Shown piece by piece: positions 25,598-37,226 of a stretch of DNA of 64,000 bases. The position numbers were made by a program, and so were the translations under genes. The DNA lies in assembly GCF_900174485.1 (NCBI RefSeq), contig NZ_LT837803.1, positions 868,001-932,000 on the forward strand. Direction: 5' to 3'. The stretch's first letter is position 1, and every line of letters starts with the position of its first letter. The stretch is from Sterolibacterium denitrificans. GTDB lineage: Bacteria; Pseudomonadota; Gammaproteobacteria; Burkholderiales; Rhodocyclaceae. The notes beneath the pieces were generated by a model. It saw nothing but the letters and a program-made list of their open reading frames with translations, was not told the origin of the DNA and did not search any database.

Positions 25598-26662
25598 TTA
25601 TTTGACGATCTGGTCGAGCTCGCCGCTCTTGTAGCGCTCGGCCATCTTTTCCAGCGGGATCGGCTTGATCTGCGCGGCGCGGCCGGCGCAGCCGAAGGCT
25701 TCGTAACGCGCCAGACAGATTTTCTTCGCCGCTTCGCGCGCCGGCTTGAGATAGTCGCGCGGGTCGAATTTCGCGGGATGCTCGACGAAGTAGCGGCGGA
25801 TCGCGCCGGTCATCGCCAGGCGGATGTCGGTGTCGATATTCACCTTGCGCACGCCGTGCTTGATGCCGCGCACGATTTCTTCCACCGGCACGCCGTAGGT
25901 TTCCTTCATGTCGCCGCCGAATTCGCGGATTTCGGTGAGCAGTTCCTGCGGCACCGAGCTGGAGCCGTGCATCACCAGATGGGTGTTGGGCAGGCGGGCG
26001 TGGATTTCGGCGATGCGGTCGATGGCGAGGATGTCGCCGGTCGGCTTCTTGGTGAACTTGTAGGCGCCGTGCGAGGTGCCGATGGCGATGGCCAGCGCGT
26101 CGCAGTTGGTGCGCTTGACGAAATCGGCGGCCTGGTCGACGTCGGTGAGCAGTTGCTCGCGGGTCATCGTGCCTTCGGCGCCGTGGCCGTCTTCCTTGTC
26201 GCCCTTCATGGTTTCCAGCGAGCCCAGCACGCCCAGTTCGGCTTCGACGGAAACGCCGATGGCGTGGGCGAATTCGACCACTTTCCGCGAGACGTCGACG
26301 TTGTATTCGTAGGAGGCCACGCTCTTGCCGTCGGCTTCCAGCGAGCCGTCCATCATCACCGAGGAAAAGCCCGAGCGAATCGCCGCCATGCACACCGCCG
26401 GGCTCTGGCCGTGGTCCTGGTGCATGACGATGGGAATGTGCGGATAGGCTTCCAGGGCGGCCAGAATCTGGTGGCGCAGGAACGGCTCGCCGGCGTATTT
26501 GCGCGCGCCGGCCGAGGCCTGCATGATCACCGGCGCGTCGAGCTGGTCGGCGGCTTCCATGATCGCCCAGACCTGTTCCATGTTGTTCACGTTGAAGGCG
26601 GGCAGGCCGTAGCCGTTTTCGGCAGCGTGGTCGAGCAACTGACGCATCGAAACTAGAGGCAT
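25598..26662 (-). CDS. fba: Class II fructose-bisphosphate aldolase
   Basis: This zinc aldolase interconverts fructose-1,6-bisphosphate and triose phosphates; in a Calvin cycle setting it can also make sedoheptulose-1,7-bisphosphate. The class II motifs are [14 protein letters not shown], the zinc-binding [10 protein letters not shown] and [11 protein letters not shown]. At 354 residues it is a class IIB-like form. ATG 26662 ([13 protein letters not shown]) is preceded by caggag on the minus strand. It follows pyk by 26 bases. Confidence 0.96.
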   Translation of the reverse strand: MPLVSMRQLLDHAAENGYGLPAFNVNNMEQVWAIMEAADQLDAPVIMQASAGARKYAGEPFLRHQILAALEAYPHIPIVMHQDHGQSPAVCMAAIRSGFSSVMMDGSLEADGKSVASYEYNVDVSRKVVEFAHAIGVSVEAELGVLGSLETMKGDKEDGHGAEGTMTREQLLTDVDQAADFVKRTNCDALAIAIGTSHGAYKFTKKPTGDILAIDRIAEIHARLPNTHLVMHGSSSVPQELLTEIREFGGDMKETYGVPVEEIVRGIKHGVRKVNIDTDIRLAMTGAIRRYFVEHPAKFDPRDYLKPAREAAKKICLARYEAFGCAGRAAQIKPIPLEKMAERYKSGELDQIVK

Positions 26663-26688
26663 GTCGAACTCCTGTAAGGGTGGGTGAT

Positions 26689-28125
26689 TCAGTACATGGG
26701 CCGGTGTTCGCCGACCTTGATGATTTTCAGCGTGTTGGTGCCGCCCGCCTGGCCGATCGGCTCGCCGATGGTCAGCACGATCAGGTCGCCGGGTTCCACG
26801 ACGCCGGCGCGGATCAGTTCGTCCTCGGCTTCGCGCAGCAGTTCGTCGCGATCGTGGCTGATGTAGCGTATCAGCAACGGAGAAACGCCGCGGAAGATGC
26901 TGACCTTGTAGCGCGTGCGGATATCCGGCGTCATGGCATAGATCGGCACGCCGCTGTTGAGGCGCGACATCCACAGGGCGGTCGAGCCGGATTCGGTCAG
27001 CGCGGCGATGGCCTTGACCTTCAGGTGATGGGCGGCAAACAGCGCGGCCATGGCGATCGACTGGTCGATGCGGGTGAACACGCGGTCGAGAAAATCCTTT
27101 TGCAGCGAAGCCTTGTCCGACTTTTCCGCTTCGACGCAGATGCGCGCCATGGCTTCGACGGTCTCGACCGGATAGCTGCCGGAGGCCGTTTCCGCCGACA
27201 GCATGACCGCATCCGTGCCATCGAGCACCGCGTTGGCGACGTCGGAAACCTCGGCGCGCGTGGGGATCGGGCTGAGGATCATGGATTCCATCATCTGCGT
27301 GGCGGTGATGACGAAACGATTCATTTCACGCGCGCTGCGGATGATGCGCTTTTGCAGCGCCGGCACCGCCGCGTCGCCGACTTCGACGGCCAGGTCGCCG
27401 CGCGCCACCATGGCGCCGTCGCTGGCGGCGAGGATGTCTTCGAGATGGGTGATGGCCTCGACGCGCTCGATCTTGGCCACCAGCAGGGCTTTCGAGCCGG
27501 CCGCCTGCAGCAGTTCGCGCGCTTCGCGCATGTCGTCGCCGGATTTCGGAAAGGAGACGGCAATGAAATCGACGTTGAGACTGGCGGCGACCTTCAGGTC
27601 TTCCTTGTCCTTGTCGGTGAGCGCCGGTGCCGACAGGCCGCCGCCCTGCCTGTTGATGCCCTTGTTGTTGGAGAGCTCGCCGCCATGGCGCACGCGGCAA
27701 TGGATCTCGCTGCCCTTGATGCCCTCGATGTCCATGGTGATGCGGCCATCGTCGAGCAGCAGCACGTCGCCAATCGTGACGTCATCGATCAGTTCGGGAT
27801 AGTCGAGGCCGACGCAATTGTGATCGCCAAGCGGACATTGGGCGTCGAGAATGAATTTCTGTCCGCCCTTTAGCTGCACCTTGTTGCCGGTAAATTTTCC
27901 GATGCGGATCTTCGGCCCCTGCAGGTCGGCCATCACGCCGACGGTGCGCCCCGTTTCCTGTATCGCCTTGCGCAGCAGTGCGACGCGCTGGCGATGATCG
28001 TCGGCCGTGCCATGCGAAAAATTCAGGCGCACGACATCCACGCCGGCTTCGACCAGACGCAGCAGGGTGGCTGGATCGGAGGATGCCGGTCCGAGTGTGG
28101 CGACGATCTTGGTTGAGCGGAGCAT
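26689..28125 (-). CDS. pyk: Pyruvate kinase
   Basis: Pyruvate kinase makes ATP and pyruvate from phosphoenolpyruvate. The 478-residue protein starts [18 protein letters not shown], has the active-site [12 protein letters not shown] and ATQMMESM motifs, and ends in a C-terminal allosteric domain ([23 protein letters not shown]). An upstream TTG (28173) would overlap the pgk stop, but ATG 28125 gives the family N terminus. The gap to pgk holds a heptamer tract. Confidence 0.95.
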   Translation of the reverse strand: MLRSTKIVATLGPASSDPATLLRLVEAGVDVVRLNFSHGTADDHRQRVALLRKAIQETGRTVGVMADLQGPKIRIGKFTGNKVQLKGGQKFILDAQCPLGDHNCVGLDYPELIDDVTIGDVLLLDDGRITMDIEGIKGSEIHCRVRHGGELSNNKGINRQGGGLSAPALTDKDKEDLKVAASLNVDFIAVSFPKSGDDMREARELLQAAGSKALLVAKIERVEAITHLEDILAASDGAMVARGDLAVEVGDAAVPALQKRIIRSAREMNRFVITATQMMESMILSPIPTRAEVSDVANAVLDGTDAVMLSAETASGSYPVETVEAMARICVEAEKSDKASLQKDFLDRVFTRIDQSIAMAALFAAHHLKVKAIAALTESGSTALWMSRLNSGVPIYAMTPDIRTRYKVSIFRGVSPLLIRYISHDRDELLREAEDELIRAGVVEPGDLIVLTIGEPIGQAGGTNTLKIIKVGEHRPMY

Positions 28126-28133
28126 TTGGGGTT

Positions 28134-28154
28134 GTGAAGCGTGAGGATGAAGGT
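28134..28154. repeat. Heptamer tandem tract, three units, pyk-pgk junction
   Basis: The units gtgaagc, gtgagga and tgaaggt lie just upstream of the pyk start. GTGAAGC is shared with the tracts at 652 and 22472. Confidence 0.6.
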
Positions 28155-28169
28155 GAGGGATTCGCTGGT

Positions 28170-29336
28170 TCAACCGCCGGCGCGCCGTTCGAGGATTTCG
28201 ACGGCGGGCAGGGTCTTGCCTTCGAGGAATTCGAGGAAGGCGCCGCCGCCCGTCGAGATATAGCCGATGTTCCGGGTGATGCCGTACTTGGCGATGGCTG
28301 CCAGGGTGTCGCCGCCGCCGGCGATGGAAAACGCGCCGGAAGCGGCGATGGCGCGCGCCAGGGTTTCCGTGCCGTGGCCGAACTGGTCGAATTCGAAGAC
28401 GCCGATCGGGCCGTTCCAGACGATGGTGCCCGCCGCCCGGGCGAGCTCGGCGAGCTTCCGTGCCGTCTCGGGGCCGACGTCGAGAATCATGTCGTCGTCC
28501 TCGACCTCGGCAATCGGCTTTATCGTCGCCACCGCCGTGGCGGCGAATTCCTTGGCGCAGACGACGTCACTGGGCAGCGGCACATTCACCTTGGCCATCA
28601 CGGCCCTGGCCGCGTCGACCAGATCGGCTTCGGCCAGCGACTTGCCGATTTTGTGGCCAGCGGCAAGCAGGAAGGTGTTGGCGATGCCGCCGCCGACGAT
28701 GAGCTGGTCGACCTTGGCCGACAGCGCTTCGAGGATGGTCAGCTTGGTCGACACCTTGGCGCCGGCGACGATGGCCACCAGCGGCCGCGCCGGCGCACCC
28801 AGCGCGCGGCCCAGCGCATCCAGTTCGGCGGCCAGCAGCGGCCCGGCGCAAACGACGGGCGCGTACTTGGCGATGCCGTGAGTCGTCGCTTCGGCGCGAT
28901 GCGCGGTGCCGAAGGCATCATTCACGTAGATGTCGCAGAGCCGGGCCATCTTCTGCGCCAGGGCGTCGTCGTTCTTCTTCTCGCCCTTGTTGACGCGGCA
29001 GTTTTCCAGCAGCACCACCTCGCCCGGACGAACCTCGACGCCATCGACCCAGTTCTGCAGCAGGCGCACGTTGCGGCCGAGCAGCTCGCCGAGGCGCCTG
29101 GCGATCGGCGCCAGCGAGTCTTCGGGCTTCGGTTCACCCTCGGTCGGCCGGCCCAGGTGCGAAGTCACCATCACTGCCGCGCCACCCTGCAGCGCCATCG
29201 CGATAGCCGGGACGGAAGCGCGAATGCGCGTGTCCTCGGTGATGTTGCCGGCATCGTCCTGCGGCACGTTGAGATCGGCACGGATGAAGACGCGCTTGTT
29301 GCGCAGATCGAGTTCGGAGAGGCGGGTGAATTTCAT
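28170..29336 (-). CDS. pgk: Phosphoglycerate kinase
   Basis: PGK interconverts 3-phosphoglycerate and 1,3-bisphosphoglycerate and serves both glycolysis and the Calvin cycle. The 388-residue protein begins [25 protein letters not shown] and carries the hinge and ATP motifs ([32 protein letters not shown]). The frame is open upstream to 29417, but ATG 29336 is the family start. It sits between gap and pyk. Confidence 0.96.
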   Translation of the reverse strand: MKFTRLSELDLRNKRVFIRADLNVPQDDAGNITEDTRIRASVPAIAMALQGGAAVMVTSHLGRPTEGEPKPEDSLAPIARRLGELLGRNVRLLQNWVDGVEVRPGEVVLLENCRVNKGEKKNDDALAQKMARLCDIYVNDAFGTAHRAEATTHGIAKYAPVVCAGPLLAAELDALGRALGAPARPLVAIVAGAKVSTKLTILEALSAKVDQLIVGGGIANTFLLAAGHKIGKSLAEADLVDAARAVMAKVNVPLPSDVVCAKEFAATAVATIKPIAEVEDDDMILDVGPETARKLAELARAAGTIVWNGPIGVFEFDQFGHGTETLARAIAASGAFSIAGGGDTLAAIAKYGITRNIGYISTGGGAFLEFLEGKTLPAVEILERRAGG

Positions 29337-29345
29337 GTTGGCCGG

Positions 29346-29373
29346 GTCGGGAGTGGAGAGTCGGGAGAGAAAA
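29346..29373. repeat. Heptamer tandem tract, four units, gap-pgk junction
   Basis: The units gtcggga, gtggaga, gtcggga and gagaaaa lie in the leader of pgk. The pair gtcggga-gNggaga is also the start of the tract at 24581, so the units are shared between distant junctions. Confidence 0.7.
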
Positions 29374-29420
29374 ATTCGAAGGGCGCCGCCTCTTGCGAAG
29401 CTGCGCCCTTCAGGCACTCC

Positions 29421-30422
<1,002 letters not shown>

Positions 30423-30463
30423 TCATTCTCCCAAAAAATTGATAACCAAACTCTGCTGAATCC

Positions 30464-30536
30464 GTCATTCCCGCGAAAGCGGGAATCCACAAGCCTTTAC
30501 GTTACCGACATGGATTCCCGCTTTCGCGGGAATGAC
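30464..30536. repeat. Pair of dRS3-like inverted repeats forming a 73-base element
   Basis: Two 26-base arms (30464-30489 and 30511-30536) are perfect reverse complements around a 21-base spacer. Each arm contains attcccgcgaaagcgggaat, matching the Neisseria dRS3 consensus ATTCCC-N8-GGGAAT, and is itself a hairpin. It lies between the tkt stop and the gap start, where it could form nested stems in the operon mRNA. Confidence 0.85.
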
Positions 30537-30550
30537 GTCAGCAACGATCC

Positions 30551-32578
30551 TTACTGCGTTACTACCGATTCGACGGCACTCACCACGTTGTCCACGGTCA
30601 GCCCGAATTCCTTGAACAGCACGCCGGCCGGGGCCGATTCGCCGAAGCGGTCGACGCCGACCACCTTGCCTTCCAGCCCGACGTATTTGTACCAGCCGTC
30701 CGTCACGCCCGCCTCGACGGCGACGCGCGGCAGGCCGGCCGGCAGCACCGAGGCGCGCCAGGCGGCGTCCTGGCGGTCGAAGACGTTGGTGCAGGGCATC
30801 GAGACGACGCGCACCTGTACGCCCTTCTCGGCAAGCGCCGCTTGCGCCTTCAGCGCCAGGTCGACTTCCGAGCCGGTGGCGATGATGACTGCCTTGGGTT
30901 TGCCGTCGGCGGCTTCGGACAGCACGTAGCCACCGCGGCCGATCGCCGCGATGCGCGCATCGTCGCGCTTGACGAAAGGCAGGTTCTGCCGCGACAGGGC
31001 CAGGCAGCTCGGGCCGTCGCGCTTTTCGACGGCGGCGACCCAGGCGGCCAGGGTTTCGACGGTGTCGCACGGACGCCAGACGTTCATGTTGGGGATCAGG
31101 CGCAGCGTGGCGATCTGCTCGACCGGCTGGTGCGTCGGGCCGTCCTCGCCGAGGCCGATGGAGTCGTGCGTCAGCACGTAGATGACGCGCTGCTTCATCA
31201 GCGCCGACATGCGAATCGCATTGCGTGCGTATTCCGAGAACATCAGGAAGGTGCCGCCGAAGGGCAGGATGCCGCCGTGCAGCGCCATGCCGTTCATGAT
31301 GTGGGCCATGCCGAATTCGCGCACGCCGTAGGAAATGTAGTTGCCCGGCGTCTTGCCGCTGACCGCCTTGCAGCCCGACCAGTTGGTCAGGTTCGAGCCG
31401 GTCAGGTCGGCCGAGCCGCCGACGAACTCCGGCAGCGTCGGCGCCAGCGCATTGATCGACAGTTGCGAGGCCTTGCGCGTGGCGACCGTTTCGCCCTTTT
31501 CGTTGGCGGCGGCGATGGCTTTCTGCGCAGCCTCGGCCCAGCCGGCAGGCAGTTCGCGCGCCATGCGGCGCTGGTATTCGGCGGCGAGTTCGGGGTGCGC
31601 CTGGGCGTAGTGGTCGAACTTGCGCTGCCAGTCGCTTTCCCAGGCGGCGCCCTTCTTCTTCGCGTCCCAGGCCTGATAGACCTCCTGCGGAATCTCGAAG
31701 GGGCCGAAGTGCCAGCCAATGTGTGGACGCGCGGCGGCGATTTCGGCATCGCCCAGCGGCGAGCCATGCACGTCGTGGCTGCCGGCCTTGTTCGGGCTGC
31801 CGGCGCCGATCACGGTGCGGCAGCAGATCAGCGAGGGCTTGTCGGTGACGGCCTTGGCCGCTTCGATGGCGGCGTGCAGCGCCTCGGGATCGTGGCCATT
31901 CACGTTCGGCACCACGTGCCAGCCGTAGGAGGCGAAACGTCCGGGGATGTCCTCGGTGAACCAGCCTTCGACGTGGCCGTCGATGGAAATGCCGTTGTCG
32001 TCCCAGAAGGCGGTCAGCTTGCCCAGGCCCCAGGTGCCGGCCAGCGAGCAGACTTCGTGGCTGATGCCTTCCATCAGGCAGCCGTCGCCGAGAAAGACCC
32101 AGGTGCGGTGATCGACGATCTCGTGGCCCGGCCGGTTGAACTCGGCGGCCAGCAGCTTCTCCGCCATCGCCATGCCGACGGCGTTGGCAATGCCCTGGCC
32201 GAGCGGCCCGGTGGTGGTCTCGACGCCCGGCGTGTAGCCGTATTCCGGATGGCCCGGCGTCTTGCTGTGCAGCTGGCGGAACTGCTTGAGGTCGTCGATG
32301 GAAAGATCGTAGCCGGTCAGGTGCAGCAGTGCATAGATCAGCATCGAGCCGTGGCCGTTCGAGAGCACGAAGCGGTCGCGGTCGGCCCAGTGTGGGTTGC
32401 CCGGGTTATGGCGCAGGTGGTGGTTCCACAGCACTTCGGCGATTTCCGCCATGCCCATCGGTGCGCCCGGATGGCCGGAATTGGCCTTCTGCACGGCATC
32501 CATGGCGAGGGCGCGGATGGCGCTGGTGAGGTTGTTGAACATGGGCGGCTCGAAGTCGCTGAACGTGTGGTTGGACAT
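30551..32578 (-). CDS. tkt: Transketolase
   Basis: Transketolase moves two-carbon units in the pentose phosphate and Calvin cycles, using thiamine diphosphate. The 675-residue protein shows the cofactor motif [12 protein letters not shown], the His regions [10 protein letters not shown] and [12 protein letters not shown], and the pyrimidine-domain segment [22 protein letters not shown]. The start at 32578 has AGGGA about 7 bases upstream; an internal ATG 36 bases later (MFNNLTSAI) is possible. It leads into gap and pgk. Confidence 0.96.
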   Translation of the reverse strand: MSNHTFSDFEPPMFNNLTSAIRALAMDAVQKANSGHPGAPMGMAEIAEVLWNHHLRHNPGNPHWADRDRFVLSNGHGSMLIYALLHLTGYDLSIDDLKQFRQLHSKTPGHPEYGYTPGVETTTGPLGQGIANAVGMAMAEKLLAAEFNRPGHEIVDHRTWVFLGDGCLMEGISHEVCSLAGTWGLGKLTAFWDDNGISIDGHVEGWFTEDIPGRFASYGWHVVPNVNGHDPEALHAAIEAAKAVTDKPSLICCRTVIGAGSPNKAGSHDVHGSPLGDAEIAAARPHIGWHFGPFEIPQEVYQAWDAKKKGAAWESDWQRKFDHYAQAHPELAAEYQRRMARELPAGWAEAAQKAIAAANEKGETVATRKASQLSINALAPTLPEFVGGSADLTGSNLTNWSGCKAVSGKTPGNYISYGVREFGMAHIMNGMALHGGILPFGGTFLMFSEYARNAIRMSALMKQRVIYVLTHDSIGLGEDGPTHQPVEQIATLRLIPNMNVWRPCDTVETLAAWVAAVEKRDGPSCLALSRQNLPFVKRDDARIAAIGRGGYVLSEAADGKPKAVIIATGSEVDLALKAQAALAEKGVQVRVVSMPCTNVFDRQDAAWRASVLPAGLPRVAVEAGVTDGWYKYVGLEGKVVGVDRFGESAPAGVLFKEFGLTVDNVVSAVESVVTQ

Positions 32579-32770
32579 GAAAAATCCCTGGCCGGAACGG
32601 ACGTGGCGAAGCCCGCTATTATCGCGGAAACGCCCTCTCTTTGGCTAGGTTGCTGATTCTGAAGGGGAGTTTTGGCCGGCTGAAGGAGCGCTGCCGCCGG
32701 CCCGGCCTGGGGCTTGGCAGGCCCATGGATCGGTCTTGGCCGGAAATTCGGCCCCGCGCTTCCGGGACGG

Positions 32771-33625
32771 TTATTCCACCACCGCCGTCGAGAATGCCGG
32801 CGGGTTGCCCAGTGCCTTGCGATAGGACGGCGGCCGGCGGCCGTCGAGGTCGGTGATGCCGTAGTGCTTCGCCAGTTCGGCGACGACCTGGATGCTGCCG
32901 CTGCGCGTCTGGCGTTCAGGATCGTTGTAGAGCGCACTGATGACGCGGCCGGGGAATTCCGGCGATTCGGCGACCTGGTAGGCGGTGCCGTATTTGTCCG
33001 GCTCGGCGCCGCAGACCTGCTCGGTGCGTTCGGTCTTCACCAGGCCCAGCCACAGCGATACCACGGTGACGCCATGCGGCTTGAAGTCGTGCGCCATGTC
33101 GTGGGCCATCTTGTCGGTGCCGGCCTTGCCGGCGCCATAGGCCGGGCCGTGCATGTAGCAGGTGCCGCCGAAGGAGGAAGTGAAGGCGAGCAGGCCGCGG
33201 TTTGCGATCAGAAGTGGCGCGGCGTGCCAGGCGGCGACGTAGCCCGAGCGCAGGCCGACATCGATGAGGCTCAATTCGTCGAGCGGTTTTTGCCAGAAAG
33301 GCGCGGCTTCGGCCAGCCCGGCCGGCAGGGCGATGGCGTTGTTGACCAGGATGTCGAGACGGCCCCGTTCGCGCGCGACCTGGGCAAAAAGCCGGGCAAT
33401 CGAAGCGTCATCCGCATGATCGCAGTGCACGGCGATGCCCTGCCCGCCGCGGGCGGTGATTTCGGCGGCCGTCTGCCTGAGCGTGCCGCCCAGGCCCGTT
33501 TCGGTGGCGGCATCCAGGCTGCGCCCGGTGACATAGACCGTCGCGCCCTGGGCGCCCAGGGCCAGGGCGATGCCTTTGCCGACACCGCGCGAGGCGCCGG
33601 TGACGACACAGATTTTTCCTTGCAT
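32771..33625 (-). CDS. Classical SDR oxidoreductase, DHRS1-like
   Basis: The 284-residue short-chain dehydrogenase has the cofactor motif TGASRGVGKG (residues 9-18), NNAIA instead of the usual NNAG (95-99), and an intact Ser150/Tyr163/Lys167 catalytic set (FTSSFGG, YGAGKAGTDK). It resembles DHRS1-type proteins of unknown substrate. It lies 9 bases after prkB and 192 bases before tkt on the same strand, inside the Calvin/glycolysis block, where no SDR is expected. A metabolic link to sugar phosphates is not shown by sequence. Confidence 0.85.
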   Translation of the reverse strand: MQGKICVVTGASRGVGKGIALALGAQGATVYVTGRSLDAATETGLGGTLRQTAAEITARGGQGIAVHCDHADDASIARLFAQVARERGRLDILVNNAIALPAGLAEAAPFWQKPLDELSLIDVGLRSGYVAAWHAAPLLIANRGLLAFTSSFGGTCYMHGPAYGAGKAGTDKMAHDMAHDFKPHGVTVVSLWLGLVKTERTEQVCGAEPDKYGTAYQVAESPEFPGRVISALYNDPERQTRSGSIQVVAELAKHYGITDLDGRRPPSYRKALGNPPAFSTAVVE

Positions 33626-33634
33626 GCGTTATTC

Positions 33635-34507
33635 CTATGCGCGTTTGCGGTTTTCCATCAGCCGCAGCACCATCGGCGTGAAGATCAGTTGCATCGCCAG
33701 TTCCATCTTGCCGCCCGGCACCACGATGCTGTTGGCGCGCGACATGAAGGAGCCGGTGATCATCGACAGCAGATAGGGAAAGTCGATGCCATGCGGATTG
33801 GCGAAGCGGATCACCACGAAACTTTCGTCGGCGCTGGGTATGTCGCGAGCGACGAAGGGATTCGACGTATCGACGGTCGGCACGCGCTGGAAATTCACGT
33901 GGGTGCGGGCAAACTGCGGGGTGATGTAGTTCACGTAATCCGGCATGCGCCGCAGGATGGTGTCGACCACCGCCTCGGTCGAATAACCGCGCGTCGCCTT
34001 GTCGCGATGCAGCTTCTGGATCCATTCCAGATTGATGATCGGCACCACCCCGACCAGCAGGTCGACGTGGCGGGCGACATCCACCGTATCGGTGACGACG
34101 GCACCGTGCAGGCCCTCGTAGAACAGTAGATCGCTGCCGGGCGGCAGGTCTTCCCAGGGTGTGAACGTGCCTGCGGCCTGGCCACAGGCGGCAGCCTGTT
34201 TCTCGTCATGCAGATACTTGCGCATGCGGCCGCTGCCGTCCTGGCCGTAGTTGCAGAACAGCCGTTCCAGTTCCTCCAGCAGGTTGGCATCCGGGCCGAA
34301 GTGGCTGAAATGCTGGTTGCCGGCGCGGGCGGCATCGGCCATGGCCTGCTGCATGGCGGCGCGGTCGTAGCGATGGAAGGAATCGCCCTCGATGATCGCC
34401 ACTTGCAGATTTTCGCGGCGGAAAATGTACTGGAACGTGCGGCGCACCGAACTGGTGCCGGCGCCGGAGGAGCCGGTGATGGCAATGATCGGATGCTTGA
34501 GCGACAT
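33635..34507 (-). CDS. prkB: Phosphoribulokinase, proteobacterial class I
   Basis: PRK phosphorylates ribulose-5-phosphate to ribulose-1,5-bisphosphate, the RuBisCO substrate. The 290-residue protein has the P-loop GSSGAGTSS (12-20), the substrate region IEGDSFHRYDR and the ending FTPMVLRLMENRKRA typical of the homo-octameric proteobacterial type. The frame is open to 34606, but ATG 34507 (MSLKHPIIAITGSS) matches the family. It follows fbp by 19 bases. Its presence strongly suggests Calvin-cycle capacity, with RuBisCO encoded elsewhere. Confidence 0.95.
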   Translation of the reverse strand: MSLKHPIIAITGSSGAGTSSVRRTFQYIFRRENLQVAIIEGDSFHRYDRAAMQQAMADAARAGNQHFSHFGPDANLLEELERLFCNYGQDGSGRMRKYLHDEKQAAACGQAAGTFTPWEDLPPGSDLLFYEGLHGAVVTDTVDVARHVDLLVGVVPIINLEWIQKLHRDKATRGYSTEAVVDTILRRMPDYVNYITPQFARTHVNFQRVPTVDTSNPFVARDIPSADESFVVIRFANPHGIDFPYLLSMITGSFMSRANSIVVPGGKMELAMQLIFTPMVLRLMENRKRA

Positions 34508-34526
34508 CGCGGCTGCCGGATCCGGG

Positions 34527-35639
34527 TTACTGGGCGTCGTTGCGGAACAGCGAGCGCGAGGAGAACAGTGGCGAATCGAAGCCGCTGTCACTGCCGTTGC
34601 CGCCACCCTGGTTGCCCTGGTCGAATTCCGCGTGGTAGCGCAGGATGCGTTCGACCTCGTTCTTCGAGCCGAAGATGAACGGCGCGCGCTGATGCAGCGA
34701 TTCGGGCTGCAGCTCCATGACCCGTCCGCGCCCGGTGATCGCCATGCCGCCGGCCTGCTCGACGATGAAGGAAATCGGGTTGGCTTCGTACATCAGGCGC
34801 AGGCGGCTGGGCTTGTTGGGATCCTTGCTGTCGCGCGGGTAGAGAAAAACGCCGCCGCGCGTGAGGATGCGGAAGGTGTCGGCCACCAGCGAGGCCACCC
34901 AGCGCATGTTGTAATCCTTGCCGCGCGGCCCGGTCTTGCCGGCCAGATATTCGCCGATGCAGCGCCTGACCGGCGGTTCCCAGAAACGCTCGTTGGAGGT
35001 GTTGATGGCGAATTCCCTGGTGTCTTCCGGGATGTGCATTTGCGGATGGGTGAGGATGAAGTCGCCGACGTCGCGATCGAGCGTGAAGCAATCCACTCCG
35101 TTGCCCGTGGTCAGCACCAGCATGGTCGATGGGCCGTACAGGGCAAAGCCGGCGCAGACCTGCTGCGTGCCGGGTTGCAGGAAATCCTCGAGCGTCGGCT
35201 GCTCGCCGGGGTGTTTGGTGCGCAGGATGGAGAAAATGGTGCCGACGGTGACATTCACGTCGATGTTGGAACTGCCGTCGAGCGGATCGAAGATCAGCAG
35301 GTATTTGCCGCGCTGGAAGCGGTCGGGGATCTGGTAGATGTCCTCCATTTCCTCGGAGGCCATGCCGGCGATATGGCCGGACCATTCGTTCTCGTGCAGC
35401 ATCACGTCGTTGCTGATGACGTCCAGCTTCTTCTGCACTTCACCTTGCACATTCACCGCGTTGCCCTGGGCGGCATTGCCCAGCGCGCCGACCAGGGCGC
35501 CGCGCTGGACCTGGTTGGCGATGATCTTGACGGCGGTGGCCAGCGAACTCAGCAGGCCGGAGAAGTCCCCGGAAACGCCGGGGTGCAGATGATCCTGCTC
35601 GATGATGTAGCGTGTCAGGGTTTTGTGGCGATCGGGCAT
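34527..35639 (-). CDS. fbp: Fructose-1,6-bisphosphatase class I
   Basis: FBPase hydrolyses fructose-1,6-bisphosphate and, in autotrophs, often sedoheptulose-1,7-bisphosphate. The 370-residue protein carries the metal site [13 protein letters not shown] and the active-site segment [13 protein letters not shown], then [19 protein letters not shown]. It is the first gene of the minus-strand carbon block. Expression probably starts in the 110-base divergent gap shared with the HDOD gene. Confidence 0.96.
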   Translation of the reverse strand: MPDRHKTLTRYIIEQDHLHPGVSGDFSGLLSSLATAVKIIANQVQRGALVGALGNAAQGNAVNVQGEVQKKLDVISNDVMLHENEWSGHIAGMASEEMEDIYQIPDRFQRGKYLLIFDPLDGSSNIDVNVTVGTIFSILRTKHPGEQPTLEDFLQPGTQQVCAGFALYGPSTMLVLTTGNGVDCFTLDRDVGDFILTHPQMHIPEDTREFAINTSNERFWEPPVRRCIGEYLAGKTGPRGKDYNMRWVASLVADTFRILTRGGVFLYPRDSKDPNKPSRLRLMYEANPISFIVEQAGGMAITGRGRVMELQPESLHQRAPFIFGSKNEVERILRYHAEFDQGNQGGGNGSDSGFDSPLFSSRSLFRNDAQ

Positions 35640-35669
35640 GGTTTGTTCCTCACTGACAATCGGGCGATT

Positions 35670-35697
35670 TTAACAGGGCCGCCGAGCGGATTAGAAT
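35670..35697 (+). promoter_or_regulatory. Sigma70-type promoter for the HDOD gene
   Basis: TTAACA (35670-35675) and TAGAAT (35692-35697) are separated by 16 bases. The start point would fall near 35704, about 46 bases before ATG 35750, with gaggga as the ribosome site. Confidence 0.55.
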
Positions 35698-35749
35698 CGA
35701 CCCCCCGGCCATTCGGCTGGGCTGGTGTACCGACGAGGGATATTCAGAT

Positions 35750-37204
35750 ATGGGGAATACGCAACCGGAGACGCTGTCCCATCTGCTCAAGCTGATGGAT
35801 GCCAGCCCGGGGTTTGCCGGGCTCGGGAATGCAGTGCAACTGGTCAGCAGGTTGGCGGACGCCGAGGACGGCGGCACGCGCGACATCGTCGCGGCGATCC
35901 TGAGCGATGCCGCATTGACGGCCCGGTTGCTGCGCATTGCCAATTCGAGCCGCAATGCGCGCGGCGGCCGCAATGTGTCGACCATCGACCAGGCCATCGT
36001 CATTCTGGGTCTGAGTACCGTCAAGTCGGTCGTGCTCTCGCTGGCGCTGCTCAATACCATGGCGGGCAGTCCGCAGACGCGGCTGCTGAATGCCGAAATC
36101 GTGGCCGCCTATTTCTGCGGCAGTTTCTGCGCCGAACTGACTCGTTTCAACGGGGCGCGCTACAGCGCCCAGGAAGCGCAGGTCTGCGGTTTGCTGCAGA
36201 ACCTCGGGCGAATGATGGTGGGCTATCACCTGCATCCGGAAATCGAGCGCAGCCGCGATTTGCAGGTGGCGAAGAATCTGACCGAGGACGAAGCCGTCAT
36301 GCAGACGTTGGGGATCGGTTTCGAGGAGATCGGCGCGGGCATCGCCGCGCACTGGAATCTGCCCGACGTCCTGCAGCAAAGCCTGGCCGCACGCAAGGAA
36401 AAAGCGCCGCCGCGCAGCATCAATACGCCGATCGAATGGCAGCGTTACGCATCCCTGTTTGCCCGCTGCATCACGGACATTCTGTTCCGCCTGCCGGAAG
36501 GCCGCGAGAAGATCGAAATCGCCAATGAAATCGAATACTTCCGCATTGTTCTGCGCCTCAAGGATGGCGAAGTGCGCGAATGGATCGACAAGGCCCTGCA
36601 GGAAACCGACCAGCAGCTTGGCGAACTCGCTTTTCCCTGCGATGTCGAGCAGGCGCGGCTGCAGTTGCGCAAGGCTTCCGAGCGCGTGCTCGATCTGCTG
36701 TCGGCGCAGGACAGCCTGACCCGGGAGAGCAAGTTTGCCGATGGCAGGAAGCCGGTCGAGATCTTTCAGCAGGTATTGCGCCAGTTTCACGACAAATACG
36801 CGTTCGACCGCAGCCTGCTGTGCTTGCCCGACGGTTCTTCGGGGCTCGTGGCAGTGGCCGGCGTGGGCCGCAATGCCGCGGCGATCGCGGCGCGCTTCCG
36901 CTGCCAGGGGACGCGGCCCGATATTTTTCGCCTCGTCTTCAACAGGAAGCTCGACCTGTATATCGCCGATACCCAGGCGGAAACCTACGCGAAGCACTTG
37001 CCGGAATGGTATGCGGGGCTGGTCGGGGCAAAGTCGATCATGTTGCTGGCCATCGTCGACGGCGGCCAGCCGCTGGCGCTGCTGTACGGTGATCATGCCG
37101 ATCTCCGGGCGCAGGCGCCGGACGGGATCGCCAGCGATCCCGAGGTCAGGCAGTGGCGCGCGCAGTTGGTGACGGCGCTGCAGGGGCAGGCAGCGAAGAG
37201 TTGA
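35750..37204 (+). CDS. HDOD-domain signalling protein
   Basis: HDOD domains are catalytically degenerate HD folds found in regulators of motility, cell cycle and c-di-GMP signalling. Residues about 10-210 fit the fold (LLKLMDASPGFAGLGNAVQLVSRL, RLLRIANSSRNARGG, IDQAIVILGLSTVKSVVLSL). The C-terminal 170 residues (HDKYAFDRSLLCLPDGSSGLVAVAGVG) look GAF-like. At 484 residues it is divergent from fbp. Partner and output are unknown. Confidence 0.85.
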   Translation: MGNTQPETLSHLLKLMDASPGFAGLGNAVQLVSRLADAEDGGTRDIVAAILSDAALTARLLRIANSSRNARGGRNVSTIDQAIVILGLSTVKSVVLSLALLNTMAGSPQTRLLNAEIVAAYFCGSFCAELTRFNGARYSAQEAQVCGLLQNLGRMMVGYHLHPEIERSRDLQVAKNLTEDEAVMQTLGIGFEEIGAGIAAHWNLPDVLQQSLAARKEKAPPRSINTPIEWQRYASLFARCITDILFRLPEGREKIEIANEIEYFRIVLRLKDGEVREWIDKALQETDQQLGELAFPCDVEQARLQLRKASERVLDLLSAQDSLTRESKFADGRKPVEIFQQVLRQFHDKYAFDRSLLCLPDGSSGLVAVAGVGRNAAAIAARFRCQGTRPDIFRLVFNRKLDLYIADTQAETYAKHLPEWYAGLVGAKSIMLLAIVDGGQPLALLYGDHADLRAQAPDGIASDPEVRQWRAQLVTALQGQAAKS

Positions 37205-37226
37205 GGCTGAGGCAGGCCGTCCGGCT

